Below are positions 10,001 through 21,400 of a stretch of DNA of 64,000 nt, one piece after another. A program made the translations under genes and the position numbers. The notes beneath the pieces were generated by a model. It was not told the origin of the DNA and made no database searches. It saw only the letters and a program-made list of their open reading frames with translations. Every line of letters begins with the position of its first letter. Positions within the stretch are counted from its first letter, which is position 1. Source of the DNA: Euborellia annulipes (lineage: Eukaryota > Arthropoda > Insecta > Dermaptera > Anisolabididae); NCBI GenBank assembly GCA_023213315.1, contig JAKCPI010009382.1, positions 1 to 64,000 on the forward strand, read 5' to 3'.

Positions 10001-13000
10001 AAAATTTTTGTTGCAAAAAAATGTATTAATACAAGCTATTATATTATTTTATTTATAAGTCTTTTTTTCAAGTAATCATTTAGAAAATTGCTCACTCTGG
10101 CTAATATTCGCGCCTCCCCCTAGATTAGTCCGCTTCTCCCTAGGGACGCGCTCCTCACAGTTTGGAAAACGCTGTTCTAATTAAAAGACTTAAAAATATC
10201 CATAAAAATTATTATGAAAGTATAAATAGGAAAGTATTATGATATCCCAATCTTTTTAAATCTTAATATGTGTGTTTTTTGTTTTGCTTATATCTTACGA
10301 TTAGGGTTATTTGGCAAATTTAAGTGTTCGTGAGAGTTATTAAAACGAGGAGCCGACTGCCCCTCAGGGAGTGGTAAAAAATTTTTTTACCGTTCATTAA
10401 TGAACGGTAAATTTTTAACCAAAGTTTTCTCAGCTTCCCCTGGACCAAATTTCATAACAATCGGTTGAGTGGAACATGTCTTATTTGAAAAAAATTGCCA
10501 TAGACTAATTTCCCCCTCCACCATCAATTATAGCATTTACCCCCCCCCCTTCCAAAATTAATAATTTTTGACAATTACCAAATACAATAGACAGGTTTTG
10601 TTTTCAGCAGAATTTTAGAAGTTTTTATTGTTTAAGTGCTGCAAGCTAATTTTATTACAGCGTTAAACCCACAATTAATTATTATCCAAAAATAATTAAT
10701 TAATTAATAATCCATATTATATTATTATTTTATAAAATAATAAATATTTTATTTTATAATATAATATTTTACGTCATAGAAAAGAAAAATTCATTAAAAT
10801 CACGATCGATCAAAAAAGGTACCAAAACTTCACTAGAGGCAACTAATGGCGTCATTTCAACTTTTTCTTGGGAGGGGCAAATTTTTTTCTTGGGGGGGGG
10901 CAAACATTTTTTTTCTTAAAATTTACTTACAATTATGTACTCAAATTGAACCAAAAGATATTTAATTTAATTAATTGTTTAATTCTCTACAGTTTATATA
11001 CTCGTAGATATATTTTGAAAGATTTTATCTAGAATAATATAAAATTTTGTAAAAGTCAGAGCCCTTGGGGGGGGGGGCAAATGACCCCCCTGCCCCCGCA
11101 AATGACGCCACTGGAGAGAAACCAATGTGAAGATTTGGTCTCTTATCTCACCTTTATCTTTTTTTTTAAATATTTTTTTATATAAAATGCATCGATTCTG
11201 ATGAATCGAATATTCCATCATATAAGATGAAGAACTAGAGAATCAGAATCAGTAATAAAAAAAAAAAAAAATCGATTTTTTGAACTTTTTTTCAAGTAAA
11301 TCGGCTCTCCTGAAAATTTAGCCCAGTGAAGATTTGGTACCTTTTCATGTGGACGGTCACATTTATTCATTTATGGCCACCCTGACTTATTTTTATTTGA
11401 ATAAAGCATAGGGTGTAAGGACTTTATTCTTATAAGAATAAAGTATATTTAAAGTATACTTTAAATACAAATACCTCTAATTTCTAATTGATTAAATGAT
11501 TTTATAAATCAAGGTCATCCTATCAAAGGTGAATGATTCATTTATTATCTACTGATATCAATGTTTTCTTTTTTTTTCTCAGAAACGGAATTTTCAAATA
11601 AAAGTTGTGAAGGACCTTCTCTCATAATTTGAGATTATATTATTAAAATTATAATTGAGATATTTTGTTCTTAGACAGACAGAGCCCAAGGGTCCTCAAA
11701 ACGTGTATTTCCTTCATATTGTTGTGAAGTCAAAGAGAGAGATAAGAAAGATACAAAATTTGAAATTTGAAAAACAAAATTTGAAATAAATTATACGCTT
11801 TTATATTATAATAGCAGGCAACCGTAGAGGGATATCCCCCCTCCCCCATGGGCGTATCTAGGGAATTTGGCTGGGGGCCATGGGACCTGGGAGAGCCTGG
11901 AAGACCCCATATTGTTTAATTTTTTCTTGGGTTGGAGAGCCTTCTGGGAAAAGGGGGAACCGAGCTCACTCCGGGACCCCCCTAGTTACGCCTATGCTCC
12001 AGGAAAAGATTAATTTTGTAATTTAACTATTATTTATGGTTTTTCCTTAATATTTTTTATTCAGGGCTGATCACTAACTAGACTGTCGTATATAAATTAC
12101 ATTTTTTGTTAATAAATAAATAAATACAAAATCTTGGGCTGAGAAAAGATTATTTGGAAATTAGAAAAAACAAATAATATAGCCTACCAGCAGCAAAAAA
12201 CAGTTTGTATGCCAAATGCCGAAAGAGAAGTTTTGGACGAAATTTTGTTTGTCCATATAGGCATATAATTAGATTATTTATTTATATTAAATAAAAATCT
12301 GGTGTGACTGGCGCACAGCACACAACTTTCTCTTACCCTTCGGTAAGAGAAAGTTGTGCACTGTGCTGGTCACACCAGATTTTTTGTGTCGACATGTATT
12401 TAGTTCCCGGCAGTAGGGAATATTTGAATTCAGATGTAAAATTTATAAGTATGGGAAAATATTTATATTTTGTTACCATGGCAACCATTTCTCCTATCTT
12501 TCCTATGAAGCACAAGAGTAAAGTGTGCTTCAAACAATTTTGAGGGCAAAACGAGAATATACATTTGAAAGAGCATCTAATAAATAATTGATTTTTGAAT
12601 TTTAATCAAAATCGTTAGAGCGAATTTTGAGAAAATCGAAAAAAACTGAAAAAGTACATCAGTAAAGTACTAGTACTTTTTGGCCGATTTTGATTAAAAG
12701 CTTATTTTGTCGGTCCCGGGGGGTGTTTAACTTATATATAAAATTTCAGCCTCATAGCTCAATTCCTTCATGCTTAAAATTGAACACACACAGACAGACA
12801 CACACACAGACACACACACAGACACACACACAGACAGACCATGTCGCGAAAACTACTTTTTTTGGATTCAGGGGACCTCAAAACGTGAAGATCCATCAAA
12901 ATCTCGACATCGAATTTTTGACATGAAACCAATACTTTCTCTTTATATATATATTACATATATACATAGGTAAGAGAAAGTAAAAATATGGGCATAAATT

Positions 13001-13306
13001 AATGAATAATTAATTATGTGTATACACTGTCCCAAGGGTCAACACATCGATTTGCATTCCTCTCCTTTACTGATACAATTATTATAATTTTTTTAATAAT
13101 AATAATATCTGTTTATTGTTTTAATTTGATAAAATTTAAAATAATTTATCTAGTCTATAGGTTATATCAGCTGAGAGAGAAAAACACATGTTGACTGACT
13201 CGCTGCATTAAATTAAACCTGTTGTTGATTCTACTGTACATACCTCCTCAGGCAGTTTAGCAGGACCTGCGCCGAAGTTAATGACCTTCGAGGGTTGGCC
13301 AGACAT
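3894..13306 (-). CDS. PSAT1: Phosphoserine aminotransferase, 5' two thirds (exons 1-6)
   Basis: PLP-dependent enzyme of the serine pathway: 3-phosphohydroxypyruvate + glutamate to phosphoserine + 2-oxoglutarate, normally cytosolic. Exons (minus strand): 13244-13306, 8429-8559, 5253-5368, 5016-5174, 4719-4813, 3894-4063. All have AG/GT borders and phases that join without a stop, giving about 244 of the usual ~365-370 residues. Landmarks: N-terminal [65 protein letters not shown] with the Asp expected to contact the PLP ring; and [12 protein letters not shown] with the Schiff-base Lys. The start is the first ATG of exon 1, matching the family N terminus. The remaining ~120 codons must lie left of the window, beyond the copia insertion. 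The gene symbol is by family similarity. Confidence 0.93.
4064..4718. other. PSAT intron 5, no element recognised
   Basis: AT-rich intron with poly-A/T runs (4465-4485, 4700-4715). Short stretches such as the 4190-4330 block are more GC-rich, but I cannot assign them. Confidence 0.5.
4719..4813 (-). CDS. PSAT1: PSAT exon 5
   Basis: Acceptor TTTCAG, donor GTATTT followed by a poly-T tract. Encodes [20 protein letters not shown] then [11 protein letters not shown]. The Asp in VCDMSSN is the expected pyridine-nitrogen partner of PLP. Confidence 0.92.
5016..5174 (-). CDS. PSAT1: PSAT exon 4
   Basis: Acceptor ATTAG, donor GTAAG. Encodes [13 protein letters not shown] and on to [15 protein letters not shown], matching the central PSAT domain (family consensus near W-S-x-K-A and YVHYCxNETVxG). 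Confidence 0.93.
5253..5368 (-). CDS. PSAT1: PSAT exon 3
   Basis: Acceptor GATAG, donor GTGAG. Encodes [20 protein letters not shown] and on to KADYFVTG. The QGG-T-FA stretch is part of the cofactor phosphate-binding region. Confidence 0.92.
5488..5774. mobile_element. hAT-type MITE
   Basis: Terminal inverted repeats CATGGGCGTACCCAG / CTGGGTACGCCCATG are flanked on both sides by the 8-bp duplication GTCCAGGA (5480-5487, 5775-5782). 8-bp duplications are the hAT hallmark. A second copy is at 52345-52637. It has no coding capacity and sits in PSAT intron 2. Confidence 0.85.
5871..7078. mobile_element. hAT-type MITE carrying a nested SINE
   Basis: TIRs CATAGGCGTAGCCA / TGGCTACGCCTATG (slightly imperfect) with the 8-bp duplication CCGTCATC at 5863-5870 and 7079-7086. 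A tRNA-derived SINE (about 6180-6735) interrupts it. G/C homopolymers lie next to both ends. Confidence 0.82.
6180..6735 (-). repeat. tRNA-derived SINE, family B (full-length type)
   Basis: The minus strand starts with a tRNA-like head (about 6730-6655) containing a B-box-like GTTCAAATCC, then a long unique body and an AATTTCAAATAATAAAAT tail. The body includes the conserved line CCGGTAGATGGCTACGGCCA. A second copy in the same orientation is at ~51355-51877. The heads near 57220 share the adjoining TTTTTCATTAAATAAAAATA. Confidence 0.7.
7829..8369. repeat. Inverted-repeat element with a nested SINE
   Basis: About 41-bp inverted ends: ATAGTAAGGAAGAGGTTTGC... at 7829 and its complement ending at 8369. 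Internal CTGAAGA...GAAACGTC (8266-8312) resembles a hammerhead core with a weak stem II, so this may be a pair of decayed Penelope-like pseudo-LTRs. A partly similar sequence (GAGACGTTCCTAAATAAAGA) occurs near 55610. Confidence 0.5.
7953..8209 (+). repeat. tRNA-derived SINE, family A
   Basis: Head GGGCTTGGAGTAGTTGGTAG contains an A-box-like TAGTTGGTAGCG and a B-box-like GGTTCGGACCC. The body has ATTTGGATACCAAATG and AAATGGCCTAAGTTGCCGAA, then GTGTGAATG-type repeats and a 3' poly-A. Other copies or fragments: 25011, 29285, 29660, 30973, 44757, 46960, 47810. Confidence 0.8.
8429..8559 (-). CDS. PSAT1: PSAT exon 2
   Basis: Acceptor TTTTAG, donor GTAAGT. Encodes [26 protein letters not shown] and onward to ALRQL. 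The MSHR motif is conserved in PSAT. Intron 1 is about 4.7 kb and filled with transposon copies. Confidence 0.92.
8731..9074. mobile_element. MITE with reiterated TTGAGCAAAACGCT subrepeats
   Basis: Ends CTGAACGCACACTAATTGAG and CTCAATTGGTGTGCATTCAG form an imperfect ~29-bp TIR. The interior repeats, in both orientations, variants of GAGCAAAACGCTTTG / CAATGCCAACGCA. No clear target duplication is visible. It lies in PSAT intron 1. Confidence 0.65.
9904..10174. mobile_element. hAT-type MITE
   Basis: Ends CAGTGGTTTCCAAACTT / CAGTTTGGAAAACGCTG with the 8-bp duplication TTCTAATT at 9896-9903 and 10175-10182. CAGTGGTTCCCAAA-type ends are common in hAT MITEs. Non-coding. Confidence 0.85.
10847..11110. 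mobile_element. MITE with TGGCGTCATTT ends
   Basis: TIR TGGCGTCATTT / AAATGACGCCA with internal G and C homopolymer runs. Probably hAT-like, but no 8-bp duplication was confirmed. A related single end lies at 9850. Confidence 0.55.
11845..11999. repeat. Degenerate MITE related to the CATGGGCGTA family
   Basis: CATGGGCGTATCTAG at the left and CTAGTTACGCCTATG at the right are imperfect inverted ends around a short G-rich interior. No target duplication seen. Confidence 0.5.
12298..12982 (+). mobile_element. Hairpin/microsatellite repeat family, copy 1
   Basis: Begins TCTGGTGTGACTGGCGCACA within a long hairpin whose apex is CTTACCCTTCGGTAAG. It then has a conserved body (GTTACCATGGCAACCATTTC; GTACATCAGTAAAGTACTAG), a CA/GA microsatellite at 12786-12838, ATTCAGGGGACCTCAAAACG, and a closing GGTAAGAGAAAGTA. 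Near-identical copies: 33527, 35699, 50290, 53877. Short frames through it are not conserved as protein. It could be a Helentron-type or hairpin-ended non-autonomous element; superfamily unassigned. Confidence 0.8.
13244..13306 (-). CDS. PSAT1: PSAT exon 1 (start codon)
   Basis: Encodes 21 residues from [24 protein letters not shown], then donor GTATGT, phase 0. [10 protein letters not shown] is the family's conserved N-terminal motif. Upstream (13400-13460) are CA and CG runs; no clear TATA box is seen. Confidence 0.9.
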
Positions 13307-13887
13307 TTTGCCGAAAGCAATAATTGAAATCAATTAGAAAGAGACCAAATAGAAGTGCTCTGAATGAACTCCTCGTCTCAATAGAACCAATCTACTCTAA
13401 CAGGCCTCATCAAGCTTGCTTAGCAACACACACACATACACACGCGCGCGCGTGATACATTCGAGTGTAATCAAATGCACACTAACACTTTAACAAAAGC
13501 ACGCCTGCGCGCTCGGAGCCTTCTTCTCGATGGTCAGGGTCAGCGTTCTTTAGAATTTATATTTTTTTAAATGTTCAAAATAACATACAATTAATGAAAA
13601 ACAAGTGGAATTTTCCAGAGGCTAAGTCTCCTTTTTTTGAGAGTTATCTTCAAGTGAGACTCAAGAAGATTAGTAAAACTTCTAAATATCAATATATTGA
13701 ATTTTAAAAGTTTGAAGTTGCCGCAAATCTTTTTTTTCCTTTGCACCTCATATCTCCAAGTCAAGAATGTTATTGTTTTTCAATATATTCGTTTTCCTCA
13801 AAAATTATAAAAAAAAATTTAGTTAGTTTTTATTCATGACAAGCTATGGCCAAGAGATAGAAATAAATATAAAATTATTATTTTTAA

Positions 13888-14115
13888 CTCGCGCCCGGGG
13901 CACAATACCTTTTAGCGCTCCCCCCCCCCATTCGAAAACCATATAATATTATATGTAAAATATACAAAATTATTATATTACACGGGCACTAAATTTAAAA
14001 TATATTTTCCAGAAATCAATTATAATAAAAATAAAAATTATCCAACAATTTTTTGTTATTTAATCCATTTGGCGCCTCTTTGTAACGCCCCTCCCCCCCC
14101 CTCTCTAAGCCACTG
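13888..14115. repeat. Truncated hAT-type MITE (same family as 49224-49614)
   Basis: CGCCCGGGGCACAATACCTTTT and CGCCCCTC...CCACTGGCT match the interior and right end of the intact copy at 49224-49614; the left end is missing. Confidence 0.55.
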
Positions 14116-14124
14116 GCTGAAGTT

Positions 14125-14298
14125 GGTTTATTTGAGAAAGAAAAACGGTAAATTTTCAGCAATTTTTTATTAGTTTACAAAGCAATATAATATTTCCAAA
14201 TATTTCAGAGACGTTTCGACACCCCTTCTTCAATGAATTTCGAAATGTATGGAAATAATGTCTTGTAAACTATTTTTTCTTTCTCAAATGTTAAAACC
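14125..14298. repeat. Inverted-repeat element with degenerate hammerhead-like motif
   Basis: Arms GGTTT..TTTGAGAAAGAAAAA and its complement ending at 14298 surround, on the minus strand (14205-14238), TTGAAGA, a GGGGTGTC hairpin remnant and GAAACGTC. The first core base is T instead of C, so activity is unlikely. Same overall layout as the palindromes at 24.3, 38.4 and 49.9 kb. Confidence 0.45.
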
Positions 14299-14547
14299 AA
14301 TATTTCTTAGTTAAATATTTATTCTGGGCCAAATTACCTTAAAACTTACTTTTATTTTAGAAAATATAGGCTATATAGTGCTACGAATTTCGTTTTTCAG
14401 TATTATTGTATTGTATAATATAATAGTAAAATCTGTGGATTAATAACTTTGAAATCTTGTATTTAATTTAGAAAACATGTTTTTGACGATAACATAATAT
14501 AATCAATCAATGGAATGTAATTATTAATATATTTTTTATTCTTCATA

Positions 14548-15055
14548 AGTTTTAATTTTATTTTTTAATAAATTTATTTGTTAAAAATTATAAAAATATG
14601 TCTTTGTAACAAGAGTGAACAGGAGAATAGAATAGTAGAGGAGTGTGTTGGCGCCAAAAAAAAATAACCTCCTCTCTGTTTTTGATCTCCTGGTATATGG
14701 GTAATTTATCATATAAATTATATATTTATTGTGTATCGAAAGAAAATCTTTATAATTGAATAAAATATCTGATTTGTGCTGCACTCTTGTGGAAACTTTA
14801 AAAATTATACTTATAATTCTAAAAGTCTCCACAGGGTCGCAGCACTAATCAGCCTGAGATATATAATAATATCCTCTTAATTTATATGATAAATTATTAA
14901 ATATACCTACCCGGAGATTAAAAACAGAGAGGAGGTTATTTTTTCTTTTGGCGCCAACACACTCCTTTACTATTCTATTCTCCTGTTCACTCCTGTTACA
15001 AAGACCATGTTTTTAATACAAATAATAATTTATTAAAAAATAAAATTAAAAAGTG
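14548..15055. repeat. Foldback element with ~200-bp arms
   Basis: Arms include CTTTGTAACAAGAGTGAACA (complement ending near 15004) and GAGTGTGTTGGCGCCAAAAA (complement near 14960). The outer arms read TTTTATTTTTTAATAAATTT and its complement. The middle (14720-14880) is unpaired AT-rich sequence. No coding content. Confidence 0.7.
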
Positions 15056-15059
15056 TGAA

Positions 15060-17870
15060 TGCAGAATAATAATATTAATTAATAATCATTATATAAATAT
15101 TAACAATTAATTAATTAAATTTGTTATAAGCTTATATTATAGTCTTATAGTCAAAATACATTTAAAAATATTATATTTTCTAAATTAAGTACAAATTTCA
15201 AGATCAATTTTGAAAATCTGAAACTAAATAGGCCTATATATCAAGGGGAAAATATTTTCCCGGAGGGGGGAGGTAATTACTCCCCCCCCCCTTCTCTTTA
15301 TATCCGCCTTTGAACCGATGTTATTTTAAAAAAATTGAATTGTGACTTCTTCCCAGGCTGCACTGCTTCACCCAGCAAGTTTCTGGTTGTGTTTGATAAT
15401 TGATCATAATAGAGTCAGGAAACATAGAGTTTCTACGTCTTAATTACTTATTCCATCATAATTTTTTTATAAAAAAAAAAAAAAATTGGAACTTTTTGAT
15501 AAGTTTAATAACAGAATAAATTATACATAATTTATATTTATATTATAAGGGATTTATACTTTAATAAAAATATACTTGGTTATGAGCTAATATTATAAAA
15601 AAAAAAAAATATTCTATATTAAAGATGAAGTTGTGGTCTGTTTCTCATATACTGTAGTACCCGATATTCACAAAGCAGTTACTATTAAAGATATGGATAT
15701 TATTTTATTTTCTATCTATTTTCTTCATTTATGATTTGCCATACTTTGACGATATTTTATCAAGCTTCTCATCACCATCCCTATTTATTTATTAGTCTAT
15801 CTAATTTATCACAAGGTTTTATGGAATAAGAAAATATCTTATTTAAAAATAATTTTAAAGCGACTATCTTTTATAATTTTTAAAGAGTAATTATATATAG
15901 CCTATTATTTTTCTATATTTTTAAATAAATCGATTCTTTTAAAATAAGCTCACTTGAAAATTTAGTTTCGGTCAAATGTTTCACATAATTTTCAATACCA
16001 AATGATAAGATTAACATTAAATTCAAGAAAAATAAATAAATTTCCAGGATAATATTTGTTATTAATAAAAAAAAACTGATATTTTACCAAAAATTACAAA
16101 AACTTGCGATTTTTTAAATTTTGAATATTTAAAGTATTTGATAATCTAAAGAATGTTTGAATTGAAAAAAAAGATTTTTTTAATTATTGCTTTTTAAAGT
16201 TTTAAATAGACTCTGTACATTATTAAAGAAAGTACCGGTATGTGAAAATTTATATATCATGATCTCATTTACTCAATAATATCTTATCAACTAAAGAAAC
16301 TAAACATTTATATGATTCACGTTTGAAAATTACAATAAATTAATATTAATTAATACTGGGGGATAATGAAAAGGATTTGAAATTCTCTTTCATTTATTTT
16401 TATTTTCAATTATTTATATAATAAATTTTGTGTCCAAAAAAGTTATAGGGAGCAAACCCCTAAAACACCTCAAGAATTAAATCCTCCAGGCCATAATAAA
16501 AAAAAAAATTTATATCTTTATTCCAAAATTTTCATTTCATTTTCATTTTGCTGCATGCATTTTTTCAGTTTCAATTGGATTCAATTGGAATAAAACAAAT
16601 TAGAGGATTCATTATTAATTTAAAGTAATTTTCCTTAAAAGATTAACTTAAAATAGATGATACTCTGCTTCATAATCAACTTTTTTTAACTTTTATTTTA
16701 ATCTTCAGTCTTTAGTTGATGTATAAAACCCCCAGGAGAGATTAAAATAAAGAGCTAAATTTGATTTAGAAACTGAGAGATTAAACTTAATCATTAAAAG
16801 ATAATATTTAACACAAAATTGTCAATTAAATTTAAATATTATCTACAGTATATTTAACATTTATTGCTCATTCTCTCTTAAATAATTATTTGTATTTTTT
16901 TAATATAAATTTAATTTTTACAATATAATACAAATTTACAAGCGATAAATACTGTTGATTCGTAACAATTGTTTCCTTAGGCTCCAGAAGTGTTGACAAT
17001 GTCAACATTTATAAATTGAAAATCCAAGGGTTACGAATTTGGAACCCCAAGTTAGGCAGATAAAATTTATTTAAAACTAATTAATAAATAATAATGAAAT
17101 TTTTTTAATGTTTATATGGCCTTAGATGCCGAAAAACTTTTTAATCTTTGCTTATTATATAATAATAATAAATAATTCATATCGGGCACTACATGGAAAT
17201 TTAATTTCTATTTGCAAATTTTTCTAAAATTAGTGGAATTTTTTAAATAATTTTTATCTAAATAGGAGTTATTAAAAATAATTTTGTATAATTTTATTAT
17301 AGGTAAAAGTTTTGATTAAATATGTGTATAAGGTACACATTTTTTTTTTAATAATAATTTTGAATCTTAATCTTAATTAAATATATTATAAAGAAAATTT
17401 TTATAAGGATGTAATTGGACTACAATCAAATATTCTTTTAAATTATTTGCTATTAAAGTACTTTATTAAGTACGCTTAATCACAGATAGAGATATTTAGG
17501 AGCTTACGATTAATACTTTAGAGAGATTTATCCAATGAATGATAATGATAATGTTAAGAAAAATTAAAATTTTCAAAATTATATTGGATTTTTTTTTCAA
17601 ATGAAAAATTATAATGTATTCACTATAAGATGAAAGAGAGTCGAAAAAGAGTTCCAGATTTTAACGCGCACTCCGACAGAGGCTTTGGTCATGGGGAAAA
17701 ATTGAGGCTTTCTTTTGATTAGTTTAAGGCTAGTCAAGAGAAACTTGTTAAAAAAATACTAATCTTGGTGCTTTTGGTGTTGCAAACCTTTTAACGCCAC
17801 TGTTTTGGAGTGGGGATATTTGTTTCATCGTAGAGTGAAATGTGTACAAATATTATTAAGCTATTATGGA
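15060..17870. other. Intergenic AT-rich sequence between PSAT and SLC4
   Basis: Apart from a C-run (~15280) and poly-A tracts, I see no element, exon or RNA gene in this stretch. Confidence 0.5.
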
Positions 17871-17879
17871 ACCCGTAGC

Positions 17880-18075
17880 CAGAAAGTTTTTTTCTAGGGG
17901 GGGGGGGGGGTCAGAAGATCCGAGAGATAATCCCCCCCTTGAATAAATAAATTTTAAAGAATATAGAATTTTTTTACATTTTAACGCTATATACAAGGTA
18001 TATATTTCTCTTTATTTTAATTTTTCAGGTTTGAACCTCATACCCCCCCCCCCCCCCCCCGTGGCTACGGCTCCG
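17880..18075. repeat. Degenerate MITE with CGTAGCCA ends
   Basis: CCCGTAGCCAGAAAG and CCGTGGCTACGG are inverted ends with G-run and C-run neighbours, like the 5871-7078 element. No clean target duplication. Confidence 0.5.
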
Positions 18076-18400
18076 GGTATTATTATAAGAAAATAACCTA
18101 AACAGTCTAGTTTTTTATTCTCTTCCTTAAAAAAATAAATTATTATAAAGATAATTAAGACGAATTAAATAAATAAAACAAATTTTCAGTAAATATCGTA
18201 ATTCAAAAATATTTACGGTAATAATAATAATAATTATATATAAAAATAAATCATTATTATAAAAAGGCACTAATTATAATAAATTATTATAAGCCACGGC
18301 TTTCCTCATTTCTTATTTCCATTCCAAAATAATGAGTATACCAGTAATATCACATAAGAGAGGATTGTGAAAATGATTATCGCACCGACGAAAAAATGGA

Positions 18401-18475
18401 TTAACCAGGCAATGGGGCCTCGGTGTAAAAGTCAGGTTCATCCTCTTTTTCGTCTTTAGCTTCTTCACTATCAAG
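18401..18475 (-). CDS. SLC4 last exon (acidic C-tail, stop)
   Basis: 25 codons including TAA. Encodes [20 protein letters not shown] then PLPG. Acidic C-tails are typical of AE proteins (carbonic anhydrase II binding has been proposed there). Phase 0 entry. Confidence 0.85.
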   Translation of the reverse strand, partial: LDSEEAKDEKEDEPDFYTEAPLPG

Positions 18476-21400
18476 CTATAAAAAAAAAAAATTAAATTAA
18501 TTATTAGAGGTATAAGGTTTTTTAATTAAAATAAAATTACGTTACTTACAGCTCTCAACTCGGACGGCGTAAATATAAATCTTAATTGAGCTCGCAGGGG
18601 TACCATTAAAATTAAAAAGAAAGGGAATGCAAGAGATGCCGGTGTTGACTTGACAACCCAGAGAACAGCCAAACACCCCAGTTGAATCAATGTAAACAAA
18701 TGCATTTTCATTGAATGCACCTAAAACATTTAAAATTAATTTATTTTCAATTACTTAAATTAAAAAAACGTCAATTGTTAAATTACATTTTTCACATAAG
18801 GTACTGGTGGATGGTGTTTTACTGGCATAAAAAATAGTTGGAGGCGTTCAAAAAATTGAATTCCATTTGTAGAGGAAACACCCATATATAGAAAAACGCC
18901 AAAAAGAACAGAAATCGGAACTAATCGAAGCAATGGAGCCATGAGTACAGATAGGCCTAAAAAATAATTCAAAAATAAATTATTGTATTAAAAAATAGAT
19001 ATGATGTAGATAGCAGTTAAAAAGGAAAATGAAAATGTCGATAACAATAAAATATTTTATATATTGATGATAAACTATATATTTTATATGAGGGTAAAAT
19101 TATTTACATATTATTTCAATTATAGGTGTCACGACTAGGGCTGTGCAAAATAATCGATTATTAAAAAAAAATAATCGATTAATCGATTATTTTCGGAAAG
19201 TATGAAAAAATGGTCAAATGATTTTCGCGAGAGAAAAATCTTTCACAGGGGAAATTTTTTTTTTCATAATCGAACACCCCTAGTCACGACTGCGTAGAGA
19301 GAGATAGGGTGATGGACAGTGATAGTAACGCCCCCCTTAAATCATATGTAAATATAGAATTATATATATTTAAATATAAATTATAACCGAAAAAGATCTT
19401 TAAAAAAATTTGTATTTGCCTTCCCCCTCCACTGTTAAGACCCCTATGATTTCATTGTATAGGCCTATAAAAAATAATAATTCTGGTACGAAACTATTAC
19501 AAGACAATTATAAAGAAGGTTGCTTGATTGCTGAGATTACTTGTCGAGGATAGCAGGTGTGGACTTTTTAGAAGGAAAAAAATGTTTTGCTGTTTTTTTC
19601 TTTTTAAAGGAAGGCTTAATTCTTACCCACCATATAGCGCTGTATTGAGGTTTCGGTTAAATTTTAATCATTTAGTACCATACAGTATTATAATCACATA
19701 GAAACACTTTGCATGAATTACGAGGTAATGGTTAAAATTTAACTGGAATCATAATACAGTGTTATATGGTCGGACAGAATTTAAGTGTTCCATTAAATAG
19801 AGAAAAACAGCAAAACATTTTTTTCTTTCTAAAAAGCCTTACACCTGTTATCCTTAAAAAGTAATCTCACTAATCAAGCAACTTTCATAATAATAATTAT
19901 AATTGTATTATATTGAAAGATATTTTATTATAGTTTTACATAAAGATTCAAGCTTTGGCTTCTAACTTCCTTTCTCCTATTTTTCTTATTCTAATACTTT
20001 TTTTTTTTAAATTACCTATTAGTGTAGCTACAAGAAGAGCCGACATGCGTTGTTCTTTAACTTCAATGATATGAGGAGCGTCTCCAGGAGCATGAGTCCT
20101 AGAGAGCACTGTAAGCGCTGAGACATGAGAAATACTTCTAACTGTTGCTGCACACATCCAAGGAGCGCCCATCAAACCAGATCCAACATTCAATAAACTC
20201 ACTAGAACAATATCTAGATGGAAGCCAGAACCTTTTTTTAGATTTCGTTCTTTTTTATCAATAATTAATTCACAAATGTGAGTTTCCATAAAAAGGAGAA
20301 TATAAACAAGAGCAGCCGGAGCGATAGCAGCGAATGGTACCCAAGGGTGACTAAAATCGCCTGGAGGGATAATCCATCCTCGGACGGCTTCGTTTGTTGG
20401 ACTTAAACCTTCAGGGACCTTTAATTTCTCGGTATAAACTTGTGGAATACAATAATCAAGAGTTACCATTGTTATAATAGCAATGGGTACTCCAAAGTCG
20501 CCAAGAGCTCGTCGGACCTATCATAAATGAAAACAATTACAATTGAAATACTGTAATTCGAACACATTCAGTTTAAAATATACTTACACTTCGGCCAAGG
20601 AATTTACTATTTCGAAAATGCCTTAAATAATAAGCGATAAAAAATGTTCCAAGAGCCAGAATTGTACAAAAGAGAGCTGTATTTGGTTGATTGTAACGAG
20701 AATCATGTTTCAGTTTGGTTGGTCCTAGTACAATTGGGGTAGTTGGTATCTCCGTTGTATCATTCCTGAAAAGAGAAATTTATAAGTTAATGAAATTAAT
20801 TAAATTTCTGTAATTTTTTATTTATTTAATACAATTTTATATATCCTATATCAGAGTTTATATTATATATATCTGAAGAAATTGAAAGTTCATACCTGGC
20901 GGGTTGCAGGAATAAAATAAAATTTTTGGATGACAAAACCCGAAATGTACACAATATCCTACACATCTGTATATTAGTGGCTTATCAAGAAATTTAATTG
21001 GGCGGTGGAAGGTGGGTTGATGGGTATACCAGGGCCCCTCCAACGGGAAAGGGAGTCCGGGAGTTCTCCCTTGGAAATTTTTTTTTAATTTTATATATGA
21101 AGAAGCTTTTTTAGATCACCTAAACTTCCTTAAAGATTTTAGAGTGGAGCTAAAACTGTAGATATTTTCGGATTATTTTAGGATTTCGGAGGGGGCTGCT
21201 TCCATAATTAGAAAAAGAATTAAGGGACAGATGATAGAAAAACAAAAAACTTTCTCAAACATCTCTTTTCTGCTTTGGCAACCAAAGGCTTTATTTTATT
21301 GCTGCAACCTGGTATTTCCTTTATCAATTTTCAGATAGCAACTTACTTTAAAATAATTATTTATCTGAATATAAGTATATTAAAATTTAAACATACCACA

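Noticed and set aside
12304..12543. Recurrent ~65-80 aa frames (also 33595, 35767, 50358, 53932) reading TKYMST / [15 protein letters not shown]
   Set aside because: They lie inside the hairpin-family repeat, occur on both strands, and are broken differently in each copy. Not conserved as protein.
12786..12838. Possible CRISPR-like array from regularly spaced CA blocks
   Set aside because: Simple microsatellite; eukaryotic context, no spacers.
12690..12926. Frames rich in THTQTHTQ and ending [16 protein letters not shown] (also 33917, 50677, 54363)
   Set aside because: Translation of the CA microsatellite and its conserved flanks in the same repeat family.
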